NCBI GenBank assembly: GCA_036250225.1 | Contig: JAPZLL010000006.1 | Span: forward strand, 1,488,001-1,552,000 | Direction of reading: 5' to 3' | DNA: 64,000 bases | From: Cercophora sp. LCS_1 | Taxonomy: Eukaryota > Ascomycota > Sordariomycetes > Sordariales > Lasiosphaeriaceae | Part shown: positions 1 through 13,283 of the stretch, piece by piece | Position numbering within the stretch: position 1 is the first letter of the stretch | How the letters are laid out: the number at the start of each line of letters is the position of its first letter | Translations under genes and position numbers: made by a program | Notes under the pieces: model-generated | Told to the model about the DNA's origin: nothing | The model's database searches: none | The model's input: the letters and a program-made list of their open reading frames with translations, nothing else

Positions 1-281
1 ACTGCTCGAGCTTTTAACGGTTACGGATGGAGGATGCATTTGGCTTTAGCGAACCGGAATGACAGCGGATGACGGCTTTGGAGGGATGTATTGTGTACGA
101 GGAATAGGTAGGACAGCGCTGAATCATCAGAACGTATGATCTTTTGACGATCGCCAAGGGAGTTCCGTCAAGCCTTAGTAAGATGACCTGACAATATATT
201 TACTAGCCCCTATTCCTTGCGGTATTATCAGGCACTCAATCCGCCGACATGCCACCTCAAGACATCTCAGTCGTTCCTTCA

Positions 282-992
282 CTAAGCCTCCTCCGCTCCT
301 GAGCCGGCAATATCCTGAAGGCAAGCCCCGGGATCACTGGACCAATTTTCTAATGTCCGAATTGCCGCGGTTTTGGGCGAGACTTCAATTCCCATCCTTA
401 GTTGGAAAAAAACCCAGAGCGGTATGATACGCCCTCCTCTGATCATCTCTTCAACCCACGCCACGAGATCCGCAGATACAACCCAGAGCTGATAGGAGAT
501 CATTGGGTTATCGTCTAGTTTCGAGATCATGGGGTTTCTCCCCTTGTAGTCTTTTGGGAGACATAAACGTAGCCATCGTCCTGGTTTCTCGTACCAGACC
601 TGGAAATCCAGGATAATCAGGGAACGGCGGATACCAACCCTCTTTGACGTGATATCGGGACGGATGTCTAGATTAGGTGGCAGGGGAACCGAAAATGGTG
701 GCAAGACGCTGACTGACTGAGTGTCCGGGTCGGTGACTTTGATCAGTGGAAGGTTGTGGAGGTCCTCGAGATCTTGGCCAAAGGACTCACATTCTCTGGT
801 CCTCTGGTACCGGGTGTCGAGTTGCGGTACAGCTTGGTTGGCATTGGGTTGCTGAGGCTGTTCAGGCTGCTGAGGTTGTTGAAGTTGCTGAAGCGGGTTG
901 ACGGCCGGCGGTCCGTACCTCTCTCCAGGGGCAAGAATCAACGGATTTACCGCAGACACCTGAGGTACAAGTCTTTCCACTTCAGTTCGCAA
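282..992 (-). CDS. Hypothetical protein, 5' end unresolved
   Basis: I do not recognise this protein. An open frame of about 236 codons ends at 282. It has a Gln/Pro-rich stretch (about residues 35-55), then a segment with many Trp, Leu and Ile residues (WLRLCLPKDYKG and a later QLWVVSADLVAWVEEM). No signal peptide or convincing membrane helix is visible. The frame starts at a TTG, and it stays open without any ATG up to an in-frame stop near 1107. The true start is therefore probably in an upstream exon; possible acceptors lie around 1025-1070 on the minus strand. It could also be a decayed gene. Coding status rests on frame length and composition only. Confidence 0.4.
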   Translation of the reverse strand: MRTEVERLVPQVSAVNPLILAPGERYGPPAVNPLQQLQQPQQPEQPQQPNANQAVPQLDTRYQRTRECESFGQDLEDLHNLPLIKVTDPDTQSVSVLPPFSVPLPPNLDIRPDITSKRVGIRRSLIILDFQVWYEKPGRWLRLCLPKDYKGRNPMISKLDDNPMISYQLWVVSADLVAWVEEMIRGGRIIPLWVFFQLRMGIEVSPKTAAIRTLENWSSDPGACLQDIAGSGAEEA

Positions 993-1977
993 GATTTGGG
1001 CCGGATGAAGGTTCGTGTTTGCCCTGCTTTGCGCTAGGAACCGTGCGCAGCCAAAAAGAGGCGATGCCTCTATACCGGGGCGGTCGTCGGCGTGAGGGGC
1101 TCTCCTTTATACAAGTTGATACCGTAACAACAGATTCAGATCGGAAATCGAATGTGATAGTACAATACATAGCTGCATAGTGGAAGAACTTGTAAGATAC
1201 TCCCTAGACCTCATACACCACACGTCGAACGGGGCTACGGTTCGGCTCTATGGAAGCGATGTTCGTCTTGATCGTCTCACCAAAACGGCTGATAAGATCA
1301 TGGTCACCTCTTTTGTTTTCGATGTGACAGTTGGTCACATTGACAAATCTGGCGACAAACTTGCGTGTAACCCAGAAAAGGTCACTGTCGGGCTCCCTGT
1401 CAGGTGGCATCTTGATCGAGGGCCGTCAACCTTCTCGAACCTGAGGTCGTTATCGGAAGGAAATGAAGCTTAGTTCCGGGAATTCCGCTGGTTTGCCGTG
1501 CTACCGACGTCCTAAAAGCCAAAGTAGGAACGTAAGCCATCTCCCGAAACCCAATCCTGATTCGATCATGCGTAAATCGACGCTCGTGGAGTATCGGCAG
1601 GGACAAGCTGGACTCGTCCATATATCTACATGTTATGTTAATATAGAGAAAAAAACACATAACTGTCCAGTCAGCCAGGACGCCATTTGGGCGGATCCTG
1701 TAGCCAATAAACCTGCCTAGAGAGAGCACCCGAGCAAGCGAGATATCAATCCCGACAATGGACCCGTACCCGGGTTTCGTAGATTCGTCTAGAACAACAT
1801 CATATATATATATATATGTACGTCGACTTGAATTCCCACCCCGTCTCTTTGTTATACCCGATGCTTGTTACAACCCAATGCTTTCCGTAACGCCGGAATC
1901 AAGAACGCGCGCCTGCTAGTACACGTGTATTTATGTAACATGAAATCAAACAGTCTTTGGTTTTTTTTGTTTTTTTT
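993..1977. other. Intergenic, no gene recognised
   Basis: Only short overlapping frames with no recognisable protein are visible. A short (AT)n run lies at about 1802-1815, and a broken oligo-T tract at about 1959-1979 sits just downstream of the mim2 stop codon. Confidence 0.5.
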
Positions 1978-2365
1978 TTACAGAGACGCCGCTGCCTCAA
2001 CAGCGCCAGCCACTTTAAAGGCACCTTTGCTGGTCCATTGTATCTCAACGTCGTGCGCCCACTCCATGTATCTCGCCCAGCCTAGCATGTTGTCAGTGAC
2101 GGATCGTTTAAAAGGAATCTCTAGAAACCATACTCCAGTAAGCGAACTTTCGGCCCAGGTATTTCCCCGCAAAAGGGACCACCACCATGGTCAGCAGAAG
2201 CTGGATCTGCTCCAGGCTGGCCTCCCATTCCCGCTGCGCGTCTGATTCGCTTTCTGCCGAGCTGAGGATCCCACTAGAGATCGATGGAAGAGACTCGACG
2301 TCATCATTCTCGGAGGACGGCGCATTCGAGATGAGTGAGGCTTCGGAGCCCAGAAGCTGGTCCAT
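1978..2365 (-). CDS. mim2: Mim2-like mitochondrial outer-membrane import protein
   Basis: Two exons, 2365-2134 and 2081-1978, give 111 aa. The 52-bp intron starts gtatgg and ends catgctag, with a CTGAC branch site. The protein has an acidic Ser-rich N-terminus, then EWEASLEQIQ, a single hydrophobic helix (about residues 54-69), the basic signature GKYLGRKFAYW and a conserved WARYMEW segment across the splice junction. In yeast Mim2 works with Mim1 in the MIM complex, which inserts alpha-helical proteins and Tom subunits into the outer mitochondrial membrane; here the role is inferred from this pattern. The gene is transcribed away from eIF2-beta, 550 bp off. The assignment is from remembered family features, not a search. 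Confidence 0.72.
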
Positions 2366-2915
2366 TGTGAGGGCGGAAAACAGGACGAGCTGTAGATTTC
2401 AGGATCGGGATGGTTCGTCGGAACACCGGGCAGGCCGCAGGTGGCTGTTCAGGTGGCCTACGGTATTATCAAATATACCAACATAGGCGTCTCACCCGGT
2501 GGATGTCGAAAACGCGGGGAAGCTCCGGGCAGCGGCAGACAATGGCGATGATGCGGGATGGAGAGCTTCGGCCAAGAGCTGCCGATGGGACTCCGAGCAG
2601 AAGGGGGGAGTGGAGTGGATGCTCCGAGCTGCCGCCAACTGCCAGAGCCCTGAGAGTGGCCAAACTCGCCGACTTTACCCCACCTGTCACCTGACCAAAG
2701 CCTGAGTCACAGTGAGGTTTACGAACGTCATGAAACCCGGGCAGGCGCAGACAGGCAAGCACTTGCAACAAAGATTCTGAAGCTGCTCAATCTCATTCGC
2801 CAAAGGCAAACAAAAACCGACACTGCAACACGGCCCGAGCATAGTATTGTGCGCATTTAGACGGATTTTTCATTTTTCGTTGGAGCAGGAAACGGGATTT
2901 GCGCCACCAGCAAAC
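2366..2915. promoter_or_regulatory. Divergent promoter region between mim2 and eIF2-beta
   Basis: These 550 bp separate two start codons pointing outwards, so both promoters and 5' leaders must lie here. No TATA box stands out. Confidence 0.5.
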
Positions 2916-4200
2916 ATGGATGCTGAAGTAAGTCTGTCATAACTGATTACATTCGGGAATTCCCTAGCCCTCAGAAATTCCCCTCACCAAAAACCCTGTC
3001 TCTTGCGGATTAATTCGCCTGCCCCTCCAACGCCTTCCAGCACCAGCAACTTTTGCTTCGTCCCCCTTCGACGCCACCGGAACCGGTCTCCTACACGATC
3101 ACATTTTGCGATTTCGCATTTTACTCCCTACCGCCAACTAACCAAAACCGCAGGAGGTCAAAACCCAGAAACGGGCCTCGCGCAAGTCAGTTGCGTTCAC
3201 CGACGAAAAGCTTGTAGTGGACGCCGACGGCAGCGTCACAATCATGGCCTCGCCAAACGACGAAACCAAGGGCACCGCGGTGTCGCACACCCCTCGTACG
3301 CCGCCTCTTTCCGCCGCACTCGGGGCCTTTACTGATGCCTCTCAAGCAGCCCCTGCTGCCGATCCCTCGGCCGACGGTGACCTCGACCTCTCGCTGATGA
3401 AAAAAAAGAAGAAGAAGGTCAAGAAGGAGGACGATGCTGAGGGCGGTGATGAGGCTGCCCCGGCTGACGACGGTGAGGAGGCAATTGACCTGTCGATGAA
3501 GAAGAAAAAGAAGAAGAAGGTGCCCAAGGAGGACGACGAGTTTGCCAAGAAGCTCGAGGCTCTGAAGCTTGAGGGCAAGGAGGGTGAGGAGCCATCAGCT
3601 GCCGAGGGCGGTGAGCAGGAGGGCGATATGGACAAGGGCACCGGAATCTGGCAACACGACGAGACCAAGGTTATTGCCTACGACCCGCTTCTCTCCCGAT
3701 TCTTTGCGCTCCTCTCCCAGAAAAACCCCGACCACGCTCTCAGCGGCACCCGCTCGTACAAGATCCCCCCGCCGCAGTGTCTCCGCGAAGGCAACAAGAA
3801 AACCATTTTCGCCAACATTGCCGAGATTTGCAAGCGTATGAAGAGAGCCGACGAGCACGTCACCGCATACCTCTTCGCCGAGTTGGGTACCAGCGGCAGT
3901 GTGGACGGTTCCAGGCGTCTGGTTATCAAGGGTCGTTTCCAGCAAAAGCAGATCGAGAACGTTCTGAGGACCTACATTATCGGTACGTGGTGCAAACGGG
4001 CAGTTGCTAGTTGGGCAAGGCTAACATGAACAGAATACGTGACATGCAAGACGTGCCGCTCACCAAACACGGAGCTGTCCAAGGGCGAGAACCGTCTCTA
4101 CTTCATCACGTGCAACTCGTGCGGCTCGCGTCGGTCGGTCCAGGCCATCAAGACAGGTTTCTCGGCCCAGGTCGGCAAGAGAAGAAAGATGCAGGGTTAA
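2916..4200 (+). CDS. Translation initiation factor eIF2 beta subunit
   Basis: Three exons (2916-2927, 3154-3982, 4034-4200) give 335 aa. The first exon encodes only MDAE. The protein has two polylysine K-boxes (about residues 87-97 and 120-130, each followed by an acidic stretch), the eIF2beta/eIF5 core, and a C-terminal zinc ribbon with C285-x2-C288-x18-C307-x2-C310. eIF2-beta is part of the eIF2 heterotrimer that delivers initiator Met-tRNA to the 40S subunit; the K-boxes bind eIF5 and eIF2B-epsilon. The second intron splits a Glu codon immediately before the zinc ribbon. Yeast Sui3 has three K-boxes; only two pure lysine runs are visible here. All exon phases agree and the C-terminus KRRKMQG is typical of the family. 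Confidence 0.96.
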
Positions 4201-4689
4201 TGAGATACGAACTTTTTTCCTCGTTGTTTTGGGCCTCGCGTTTCTTTTGGTCAGGGACGGAGTCAAGTGGCACTGCTAGTTTGTCTTTCAGGGTCATTTG
4301 AAAAACGGGGCATGGCGGTTCATCCATAATTCGAGATGGAAATGATGAGTCTGACGACCAAGAGCATCTGGGAGGATGGGTTGGTTGACCGGAAACAGTC
4401 TGGTCGCGGGAAGGGCCCTCTCTCTGCTGCTTGGCAGGCAAGACTGGACGGAGCATCGACGGTAGACTGTTAGATCGGTAAATGGAACGAGTCGATGAAT
4501 GTGAGAGTGTTCCATGGTGATTGTGGTATTTTTGATGCGTTATCCAACTGGTAGCATTATGATTTGGTTACTGGTGGAGTATCTCGCGGCCGCCATTTAT
4601 CGGCGCCTTACCGGAACCCCTCGTCTCAAGCTCCCGTCCCAACCCAATACCCTGTACATCCCAAGATCCCAACACCCACAATCCCAGTC
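4201..4689. other. Intergenic between eIF2-beta and the FAD oxidoreductase
   Basis: This stretch holds the 3' end of the eIF2-beta transcript and the promoter of the next gene. No further feature was recognised. Confidence 0.5.
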
Positions 4690-6565
4690 ATGGCTAACAA
4701 CTTCCAATCTGGCTTCCCGGTGCCCAACCCAACAAGGTCATACTGGCTCAAAGACCCCTCACCCCTCGCAAACCACAGAACGACTCCCGAACTCCCCACC
4801 CACGCAGACACCATTGTCATCGGAAGCGGAATCACGGGTGCATTCGCCGCTCATTTCCTCAAGGAGTCCCATCCAGATGAACGAATCCTCATGCTTGAGG
4901 CCCGCGAGGTCTGCTCGGGTGCCACAGGACGGGTATCCCTCCCCTCTCCGTTTCTCTCGTCTTGAACTGAACACCATATTTACCTCCATCCATCCATTTA
5001 CTCCGCTCGCCCATTTTTTATAAACCCCCCCTCCGCCTCTCTTTTACCATCTACACCTTTCATCTCTTTTACTGAATCCTTGTCTGCACTCCTTGTCGCA
5101 CCCTTTCCCGTCCCCCACACATCTCTCCCATTCCTCTCTCACTCCCTCACTCCCGCCTTAGCACCCCGACCCTCCATTCCAATCTCACCCTTCTCACCCA
5201 TCGCTCACAAAACCCGTCCCTCACTAGCAGCAGATACTAACACGCAGCCAGAACGGAGGCCACCTCCAACCCCTCCTCTTCATCCACTCCTCCCCCGCCA
5301 TAGCCAACTTCGAACTCTCCAACTATTTCTACCTCCGAGATTTTATAAAAACCAACGATATTGACTGTGATTTTGTCGAACTGAAAGGCGGCGTTCATGC
5401 TTTTGAGGAAGAGAGACAGTTTACCGAGGCAAAGGCCTTGGTGGAACGGAATAAAACCGTGGAGGGGTTTCCGAATGATGGGGTTGAGGTTATCGATGGC
5501 GATGATGGAGAGAGGTTAAGGGAGTTGGGCGTCCCTGGGGTTAAAGGGGTTGTGTTGCAACGTAGGGCGGGGAGTTTGTGGCCTATCAAGTTGGTCACTT
5601 CAATTTTGGTATGAATTTTTTTTTTTTTTTTTTTTTTTTCCCCTCTTGGGCGCTCGTGTGTCTGTGTGTGTGTCAGCTCGTACGTGTAGTACGTAGCAGC
5701 TGCATGCGTGGTGAATGAGGGGTGTTTTGGGGTTAGTCGACGCTAACGATCACAGACCAAGTTGTGTCAAAGGGACGGATTCAACCTCCAGACCAACACG
5801 CTCGTCACTGGGGTCAAGAAACGAGACGACGAGTGGGAAGTCGTCACAGATAGAGGAACAGCCAAAGCTGGACGGGTGGTCGTGGCCACCAATGCGTACA
5901 CCTCCGCTCTGTTGCCAGCCTTTGGAGACCTCATCGTCCCGGTCAGAGGCCAAGTCTCCGCGCTGATCCCGCCCAGGGACGGCAACACCGAAGCCAGACT
6001 GAGCCATTCCTACGGAATCAACGGCGCAAAAGGCGGCGGACGAAGAACAAAAGACGACTACATGGTCCAGCGTCCCCCAGGACATGGCGAGCTGATATTC
6101 GGAGGCGAGAGGAGCCACGAGGTAGACCTCGGCGTCGGTAACTGGGATGACAGCTCGATATCAGAGGATGTCGCGCTCGCCTTGAGGCGAGGCGTGATTC
6201 CGCCGCTTGAGTTGGGAGGTAAGACGGAGCACAAGCTGGACGCGACCTTTCAGTGGACCGGTATCATGGGATACAGCAGGGGAGACGTGCCATGGGTGGG
6301 CGAGGTGCCTGCTTCGCTGGGCGGAGGAAAGGGGTTGTTTGTTTGCGGTGGGTATACCGGCCATGGGATGCCCAATGCTTTACTGTCGGCACACGCTGTC
6401 GTTCAGATGATGGTTGGGAACGACGAAGGACATGCCTTTTACGCACTGCCGCAAGAATATGTCCTGACTGAGGAGCGGGTCAGGCGCGTTAGGGAAAGTG
6501 AGGCGACGGTCCAGGATCAGCAGGTTAGGGATTGGGAATCACTCTTTGCTACGCGGCGAGTGTGA
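4690..6565 (+). CDS. FAD-dependent oxidoreductase (DAO family)
   Basis: Three exons (4690-4932, 5252-5608, 5756-6565) give 469 aa. The dinucleotide-binding motif GSGITG is at residues 45-50, within TIVIGSGITGAFAA. It is followed by EAREVCSGATGRNGGH, the FAD-contacting block typical of D-amino-acid-oxidase-fold enzymes, which is reconstructed across intron 1. The C-terminal part has VVVATNAYTSALLP and the FAD-binding GLFVCGGYTGHGMPN. Family members oxidise amines or amino acids; the substrate here cannot be read from the sequence. No signal peptide is seen, so it is probably cytosolic or peroxisomal. Intron 1 is long (319 bp) and pyrimidine-rich, and intron 2 carries a run of 24 T. Both introns have CTAAC-type branch sites, and splicing keeps frame throughout. 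Confidence 0.9.
5616..5639. repeat. Homopolymer run of 24 T in intron 2
   Basis: The run lies directly downstream of the donor of intron 2 of the FAD oxidoreductase gene, followed by a short GT-rich stretch. It is a likely site of length variation. Confidence 0.95.
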
Positions 6566-9500
6566 TTTGTGTTTACAACTTGTCGTTTTGCACAGGAAAC
6601 ACACATATAGAACTAGCAGGGCCAATTGGTTTAGACAGAACCTAGCAGGTGTTGATTCACGTTTTTGAGCTCATACTCTCGCTGAATACCCAAACTGCCA
6701 ATGCAACGAGTCAGAAACCAAGCTCGATTGTATGCAACAACGATGTGCCGCACACACTGGAGCATCCTCAGCTTTCACTGTCCGGTCAAGGGAATCACTG
6801 TTTACCTTGATCCTGTTTCGGGCACTCGTATCCCATCCTCACTCAACTAGTCACCCCTTCCATCGTGCATCCGAGAAAGCGCACATCAACGCCCGTCATA
6901 CCAGCTTCAACTCAGCACCATTGCCCGCAAATGGATGTATATCTTTGATTTCTGTGTTTTCGACTTCATGGGTTCTTACTAACAAACTGCTTCCGCTCGA
7001 CATGGGCTAGTCGGTTGCGAATGACCCAAAGAGGAAATCATACTGAAACCAGCATCCAAGTCCTACACATGGACCCGTCTTACAGGACATAGCCCAAGCC
7101 TAACACATGTGCTCCGTCTGACAAACCTGTCGCAGACAGCGTCCGTGCTGGACATGTTCCTCTCATCGTCGACGCAATACACGACAACCACTCGAGACTC
7201 AGCTTGAGGCTCACCCTAATGCCACACCACCACGATAATGACACAATAAAAGACCCAAACAGCTGAAGCCCCAAACAGTTGCCTGATTCTCTGCCTTGTC
7301 AACTCTGCCTTCCGGGTAAAGCCGAAAAGAAAACCTCACCGAACGACAGCTCGCTTGAGCCTTACACAGCGTAAAGAAAAGCGTAGAATAGATAGGCCAC
7401 TGCCTCGTCTATCCCGGGATACCTCGGCGGTGGTGAACCGGTCAACAAGGTGGAGGTGGCAATGCTTTCGAGCTGTTCGGATGAAGGATGTGTGGGGCGA
7501 TCTCACGGTGGAGTGAGAAGGCACAGCAAGTACCAACTTGTACCTGCTCGAGAGGCAAGAGAAGGTGGTCGTGAGACGGCAGCGGGGGAGGCGAAGGGCA
7601 TCGTTTCATGGTGAGGGCGAGTTGGTCGTCTGGGACCTTCGCTAACGCTTCGCCGCGGACCCCTCCGGTGCGGGCCGCCAAATCCATCTCGTCTCTGGCG
7701 ACGACGTGCGTGCCGCCACGAGGACATGACGTACAGATGGACCCGAGAGGTATGAGTCAGCGGAGCCTTCCTCGGGGATGGTTGCAGCCACCTTCTCAGC
7801 ACTCTACGCCGAGTAGCGACACTGCTATCTGTGAACCGGAACCGGAGTCTTCCGGCCCAGGTTCGGCGGACTATGGACGAGTGCGGACGAGTGCGGAAGG
7901 AGAGCATGTGAAGCAATATGGGAAATATGCCTGACCAGGGAGCTCCGGTATTTCTCGTGTCGTTTCTGCCTCAGCGGTAGACCGGTGCCAAGTCGTACCG
8001 TGTCCGTAAATTGCAATTGTCCTTGTGCTGGTGCCATGGTGTTCCGCATCTTTGTGCTCGAGTTACCCAGACAGACGGAAAGGGGCCGACACAATGTGGT
8101 CTCTAGCCCCCCGCATCCGCGGGCCAATCCTATTGTTAGATAGGCATCCTCAATCGCCAGCGCTTTCGAAACATTTGCGGCGAGTGGCTTGTAGCAGTTG
8201 TTAGTGACTGACGCCACGGTCGACCAAGAACCAAGTGTAACGGGAGAGTTGCAGGGGTCTCGTTTAGTGTTCGAGCGTTGAATACCGCCCAATCAATCTT
8301 TGAACTTCCTGCAGCAGGCCAATCGGCTCAGTGCTATTTTCTCGGATTTTGAATAAAGCTCACCAGCTGGATGACTTGATGTGGCTCATACATCAGCTGC
8401 GTGGGTCTGGGAGGCTGTGGAACACCGAGGTTAAATGGCAACCGTGGGGGCTGTTGGGGGCCGAATGCGTTTCCCGTGTTGCTTCACTTGATCTCAATCA
8501 AATCTTGCCGGCATCAAACAATGCGCGAGTTCCCTGTGGCCTCACCCCGTGCCGGGTCATCGCCCTTGCGTCGCGGCATCCGTGGGCAACGCGGCTCGGT
8601 GACTTGTGAGGCTCAAGAGGACCCGTCTCGAATCCTTCCAGCAATAGCTGGGCATGCGAGCGCTATAGTAGGGAGGACCACATGATCGCCAACGTAAAGC
8701 GTGACGTCGTCCCTTCGAATGCCGGAAAAAGTAGGGAATGGCATATTCGAGAGGAAGAAACGCGCAATCCGGGCCTTGCAACGCTTCCCTCCCAGGTCAA
8801 CGTCACATTGCCGATTCCCATACCGCGTGCAAAACCGGGCGGTTGATCAGGGACTGCGTAAAGAATAAGACGACATATTGTTTGGTCAGGAGGCCGGACT
8901 TCGCCCAGGTGCTGGGTCAATGAACCGGTTCGTCCCGACAAAACGCTGAGCTCGGGCTGCGGTCTCCGTTGCTGGCGGGAACTTTGATCGGTTTGTTGAA
9001 GCGCGTGATATCAAGATCCATTCAGAATCTTGACGCCAAGACCCAATAAAAAAACAACTCTTTGCTTGACTGTGACTCGTCTTCGATTCTCATTTTGTGT
9101 GTGGTGCGACGTCGCTGAAGTCGTTGTTGAGCCCCCCCACTGCAACTGTGGAGGTCGCTGACAGGCACCCTAAGGCTACAAGAGCTTCTGCCTAAACTTC
9201 GGGGCAGACTACTGCGTGAACCGAACAAGATGATTGCGAATTCGAGCTTGGAAGCAAAAACATGGATCCGCGGTGCCCTAGTACGGTGCTTTGGTCGTCA
9301 CGCCGACAGCCCACAGTCGACAAGGTCCTGACTTCCGCCGGCGACTCCGGCCGTCTCCGTTTGCTGCGACTTGTCTTCGATTCGTTGAGACCCCGGGTAT
9401 GAGACCCCATTGGACTGAATTGACCAAGCGGGATGACGGTAGTCCAAGTTTGCTGCAGGCTGGTGGCCGCGGTTCCGTCAGTCAGCCATTGCGAGGCGGT

Positions 9501-12500
9501 GCTGCAGGGGGGTCTGACTCTGTTGAGGACCGCACGAGTGGGAATGGATGCAAGTTCGAATGGGTGGAAACCGATGACGGTGCGAGACGGGAAACGGAGC
9601 GAATTGATCGCTGTCGCTGCTGCAGACGATATGCAAGCAATTGGGACGCTGGTGGGCGACTGGGACGGCGAAGAACTAAGCGATTGGCTGGCGTCCGAGA
9701 CATTTGGACCGCTCCCATCTCGACCCCTTGCGATCCCCCACAGGTCGCTGCTTCCCGCCGTGGCATTTTGTGCCTGTGCCTGCCGTGGGTTGTAGCGGAG
9801 GGGCAAAAGGTCATAGTGGGGTGGATCTTGTGCCTGAGGAAACGTCACGTCGCTCGGGCAAGGCTGAAAACAAAAATTGGAGCACAGGACAAAAGGACAC
9901 AGACGTGAAAAGGACTTGCAAGGCAGGTTGGTCGTTATGCTCGCCAGAGGTCGCACCGGTCCTGCCTGCCTGTAGGCACCGAGATGGAAGAGACCGGAAG
10001 GGTCCTGACGTCAGGCAGTTGACTGGGCTCTCGGTGAGCGGCGTAACGGCGGGCGATGTTGAGCGTCCCCCATAGTCCCCCGTCCTCAATTGAATCTGCC
10101 CGCTTACGCCCGGTGTGTTCCAACGTCACCACCTCCTCGTCGTTTGCAAGAAAGATATGCAGAAGCGGATCCCGGACCAGAGTACGGAGAGGCCGCCCTC
10201 TCCGTCCCGGTGAGATCCTCACCGACCGGTCATAGGTGTGGATCGTATGCGTGAGGTGCGGAGATTCTTGACCTCATGCATCCGTCGGGACGGCCGCCGA
10301 TGGGCTTGCCCGTGCAGCTACCCGGCGTGTGTCGTCGTCAAGCTTTTCATCTTCTCCGCCAATAGTCGTTTTGATGCACCGTTGACCCCTTTTCTAACAA
10401 GACGCGCCGGCGTTGCTGGTCAGACCGAGTTCCGCCTCCAAACAATCTCGGCAGCTTTCTCGACAAATCCCAACTCTGAGGCCTGGGGCTGAGATGCACG
10501 TAGTTGTTCACGGGTATAGGAGGAACATAGTATGGGGCGCGGATCTGGGGACATCGCGTAATCTTGCCCATGGCTGCAGTCCCAAATCGGGTCGCGCGCT
10601 TCCCAGGTGTTCAAGGAGGGCAGCCACTGGCAACCGTGAGCTCACAGACGCCCGTTGCCGATCTGCATTGGCATCAGCCACGATTGGGCGAGGAACGGCC
10701 CAATACCAAAGAGACGAGTCATTCCGTCTGCGTCACGTCGATATCGTCGGATTTCTACACCTCAAAGCGTGCTATAAGTTGATTGCATGAGATGGTGATG
10801 TTGTCGTCTTCTTGGCATCAAAATGTGGATATCGATGGGGAGGTGGGTTGAAGACGGCCTCCCGCCGGGCCCTCGCGCCGGGGCCTCAACTGGGATTGGC
10901 GTCGGCTTCAAGATCGTGTGGTGCGTGCGATCCCGTTGTTCGATTGTCGGGACGCCATGTTACTGGCCCGAATGAGTTTGTGATGGAGAATCCAAGAAAT
11001 GTTTCCGCGATGGTGAGTGGTGACCGCCGATGCGGCGTATGGGAGCCAATGATGCGATGGAGGTGGCTCAATGGATTGGCCATTCCTCCGCCGGTCGGGA
11101 AGACGATGGGTCCGGCACAGCCTGGCCTTGGGTCCACCGAGCCGTAAGCAGAGGCCGCCGCGCTACGGACCACTGAGAGTTTCGGTCAGGTGGCAGTAGT
11201 TCCAGAGGGCAGCCGCCCAATCAGGCGCTCTGCCGCCGTTTCCCCACTGTTGCGAACTCACAGTTTCCAATTCTCAAGTTTGTTTCCTAACTTCCCGTCG
11301 GTTTCAATTCCTCCTTCGTCGTTTTGCAGTCGTGCCCGGTCCCCAGCCCGCACTACAACCCATGTCACAATCCAAGTCGCCTATCGGGTCCGTCAAGATT
11401 TCGTCAACATCCTTACCTCCCCCACACCAGGACTCGATCTTGGGCGAATTGACATCCAAGTTGCCCAGTCTAGGGCCGTCCCCGTGTCGGACGCCAACCA
11501 TTTCCCTGGCTTCCACGTCCCTAGCAATAAGCTGCGTTGATGATACGAACGCAATCACGTCGGTTTCGACTCGGGAAGGGAATGCGAGTTCGTGGCAGCA
11601 GGTAGTGCCAAGATATCCGTCAGGGCCTCCGTCTTCCCTTCCCCACACAGTTTGAATGTAGGGCGAGGCGGAAAGGGACATGATGGAATTGCCTGCTTAC
11701 TTGCCTGCCCATGTGTTTCGACAGATACCCGTTGTTTTGCGCCGTGCGATTGCGCATGGAAACGTGAGGGATCCTTCCCGTCCATCACCATCCGACAACG
11801 AGGGCGTAGCTTGGCGCTGTTCGACCGAGGCGGAATCTAGTTTCCGCGCCGCACCGGTGTGAGGCTCGCAGGGTGCCGGGTACCTGTGGTCCCTTTCTCA
11901 GTGACCTGAACCTCGGGCCAGCTCCGCGGTCCTGGGCGTTGCAAAATCGACCCTTTCTTTAGATCAGTCTGGAGTCTCGTTTTCAAGGCAGCAATGATAT
12001 CAAGCGATAGCGCAGGCACTGCGGTTCTGTCACACCCGAACCGCCCGCGGCCATGTTGACAGCACCTCGAGATGGGTTACAGCGACGTGCGACATGCGCA
12101 AGCAGCGACCCCGATCTCACGTACAGATCGGCATCACCTGCCACCAGCCCTACCACCGCTGCACCCACCCACCCAACCACACACCCATCGGCCCCAATTC
12201 GCATGCGAGGTCTTCTTTTTGACGTCAGCTTTGCCATTTCTGGAACCAAAAGGGGCCATACGGGACATTTTGAGGGTCCATTCAAACCGCCATGCCATTG
12301 TTAGTCACGCCGCACCGTTTCTGCTCCAACCCAAGCTCATCCCACCTCTTGCTGGTCGCATTCCACATCCAAACCCCCGCAGTGCCGTTTCTGGGCGTTT
12401 TGGCGCGGGGCACGAACCCCTGGCCGACGGTGGACCTACGTGAACCTGAACCGCACGCAGCCCGCTTGTTGGACCCGGGCCCCCTGTCAATCAACGGTGG

Positions 12501-13283
12501 GTTTTCCCTTGGGTCTTTCCATTTTGGCACACGCTGCTCGCAACAGCGTTCGCTGTGGGCCCCGCAACGGCTGCTTGGGTGCTGGTTCCTGACCTGGCTC
12601 TTGCCGAGTCACCTCCCACACCCTTCACCCCCCGACTGCGCCTTTACTCCCAAATGTATAGCACGACCATGCTTTGTTTGGAAGTACCTCCTCCTTCTTG
12701 CCTGCGCCTTCCCAGACTGCATCTGCATTAGTGTGCGTGTCCATATGGAGCCAGCCTTAGTCACTCGAGGTACTCCGTCGCAGGGCAGCGACAAGCTCCG
12801 AGTTCCCTGGCGTCACTGGCCGTTGCTGCCTTCACGCCTCGATGGCTTGCCAGGCTGCAGGTCCTATAAGGCTCCCAGACGTCCTCTCCTTCCCGGTCGA
12901 TATGGCCTTATGAGTCGATATCCATTCCAGCGCATGACCAGTGTTGTGCCTAATTACTCATCTGTCTTGTTGTTTCCTCGCTCGCTCTCTGTTCACAGAC
13001 CTGCCTTAGGCCTGCTTCCTCTCGCTCACACGCCTCGAGTTTGTCTTGTCCACACCCCCCAGCATTGCCCGCGGCTCATATTTATTCTTTCGTCTCGCGT
13101 GTGCAGGGTTTGCACACTCCGTCCTCACTCATCATCGTTGTTGGATTATCTTCATCACGCATACACTATTGGACCAAGTCGGTCACTCAGTCATCGGCCA
13201 ACGTCAACAACACCCAACCCCCTACCTTAGTCGGGAGGCCATCGCCAACAGCCACGCCACCACCACCTAATCACCCGACCAGC
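6566..13283. other. 6.7-kb gene-poor interval
   Basis: There are many overlapping open frames on both strands, including long ones near 9.2-9.9 kb and 12.3-13.2 kb. None shows a recognisable domain or a consistent exon-intron model, and sense and antisense frames are equally open, as expected of G/C-rich non-coding DNA. The last 1 kb (about 12.1-13.28 kb) is C/T-rich and looks like the promoter and leader of the gene at 13284. No tRNA or 5S rRNA was seen. Confidence 0.5.

Noticed and set aside
9192..9956. 254-codon minus-strand frame, with a 205-codon frame on the opposite strand
   Set aside because: Both strands are equally open, no motif is visible, and G/C-rich non-coding DNA gives such frames by chance.
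12292..13230. 312-codon open frame upstream of the Cys-rich gene
   Set aside because: Composition is Pro/Leu/Ser/Cys-rich without any domain and fits C/T-rich leader DNA. The conserved gene starts at 13284 in another frame.
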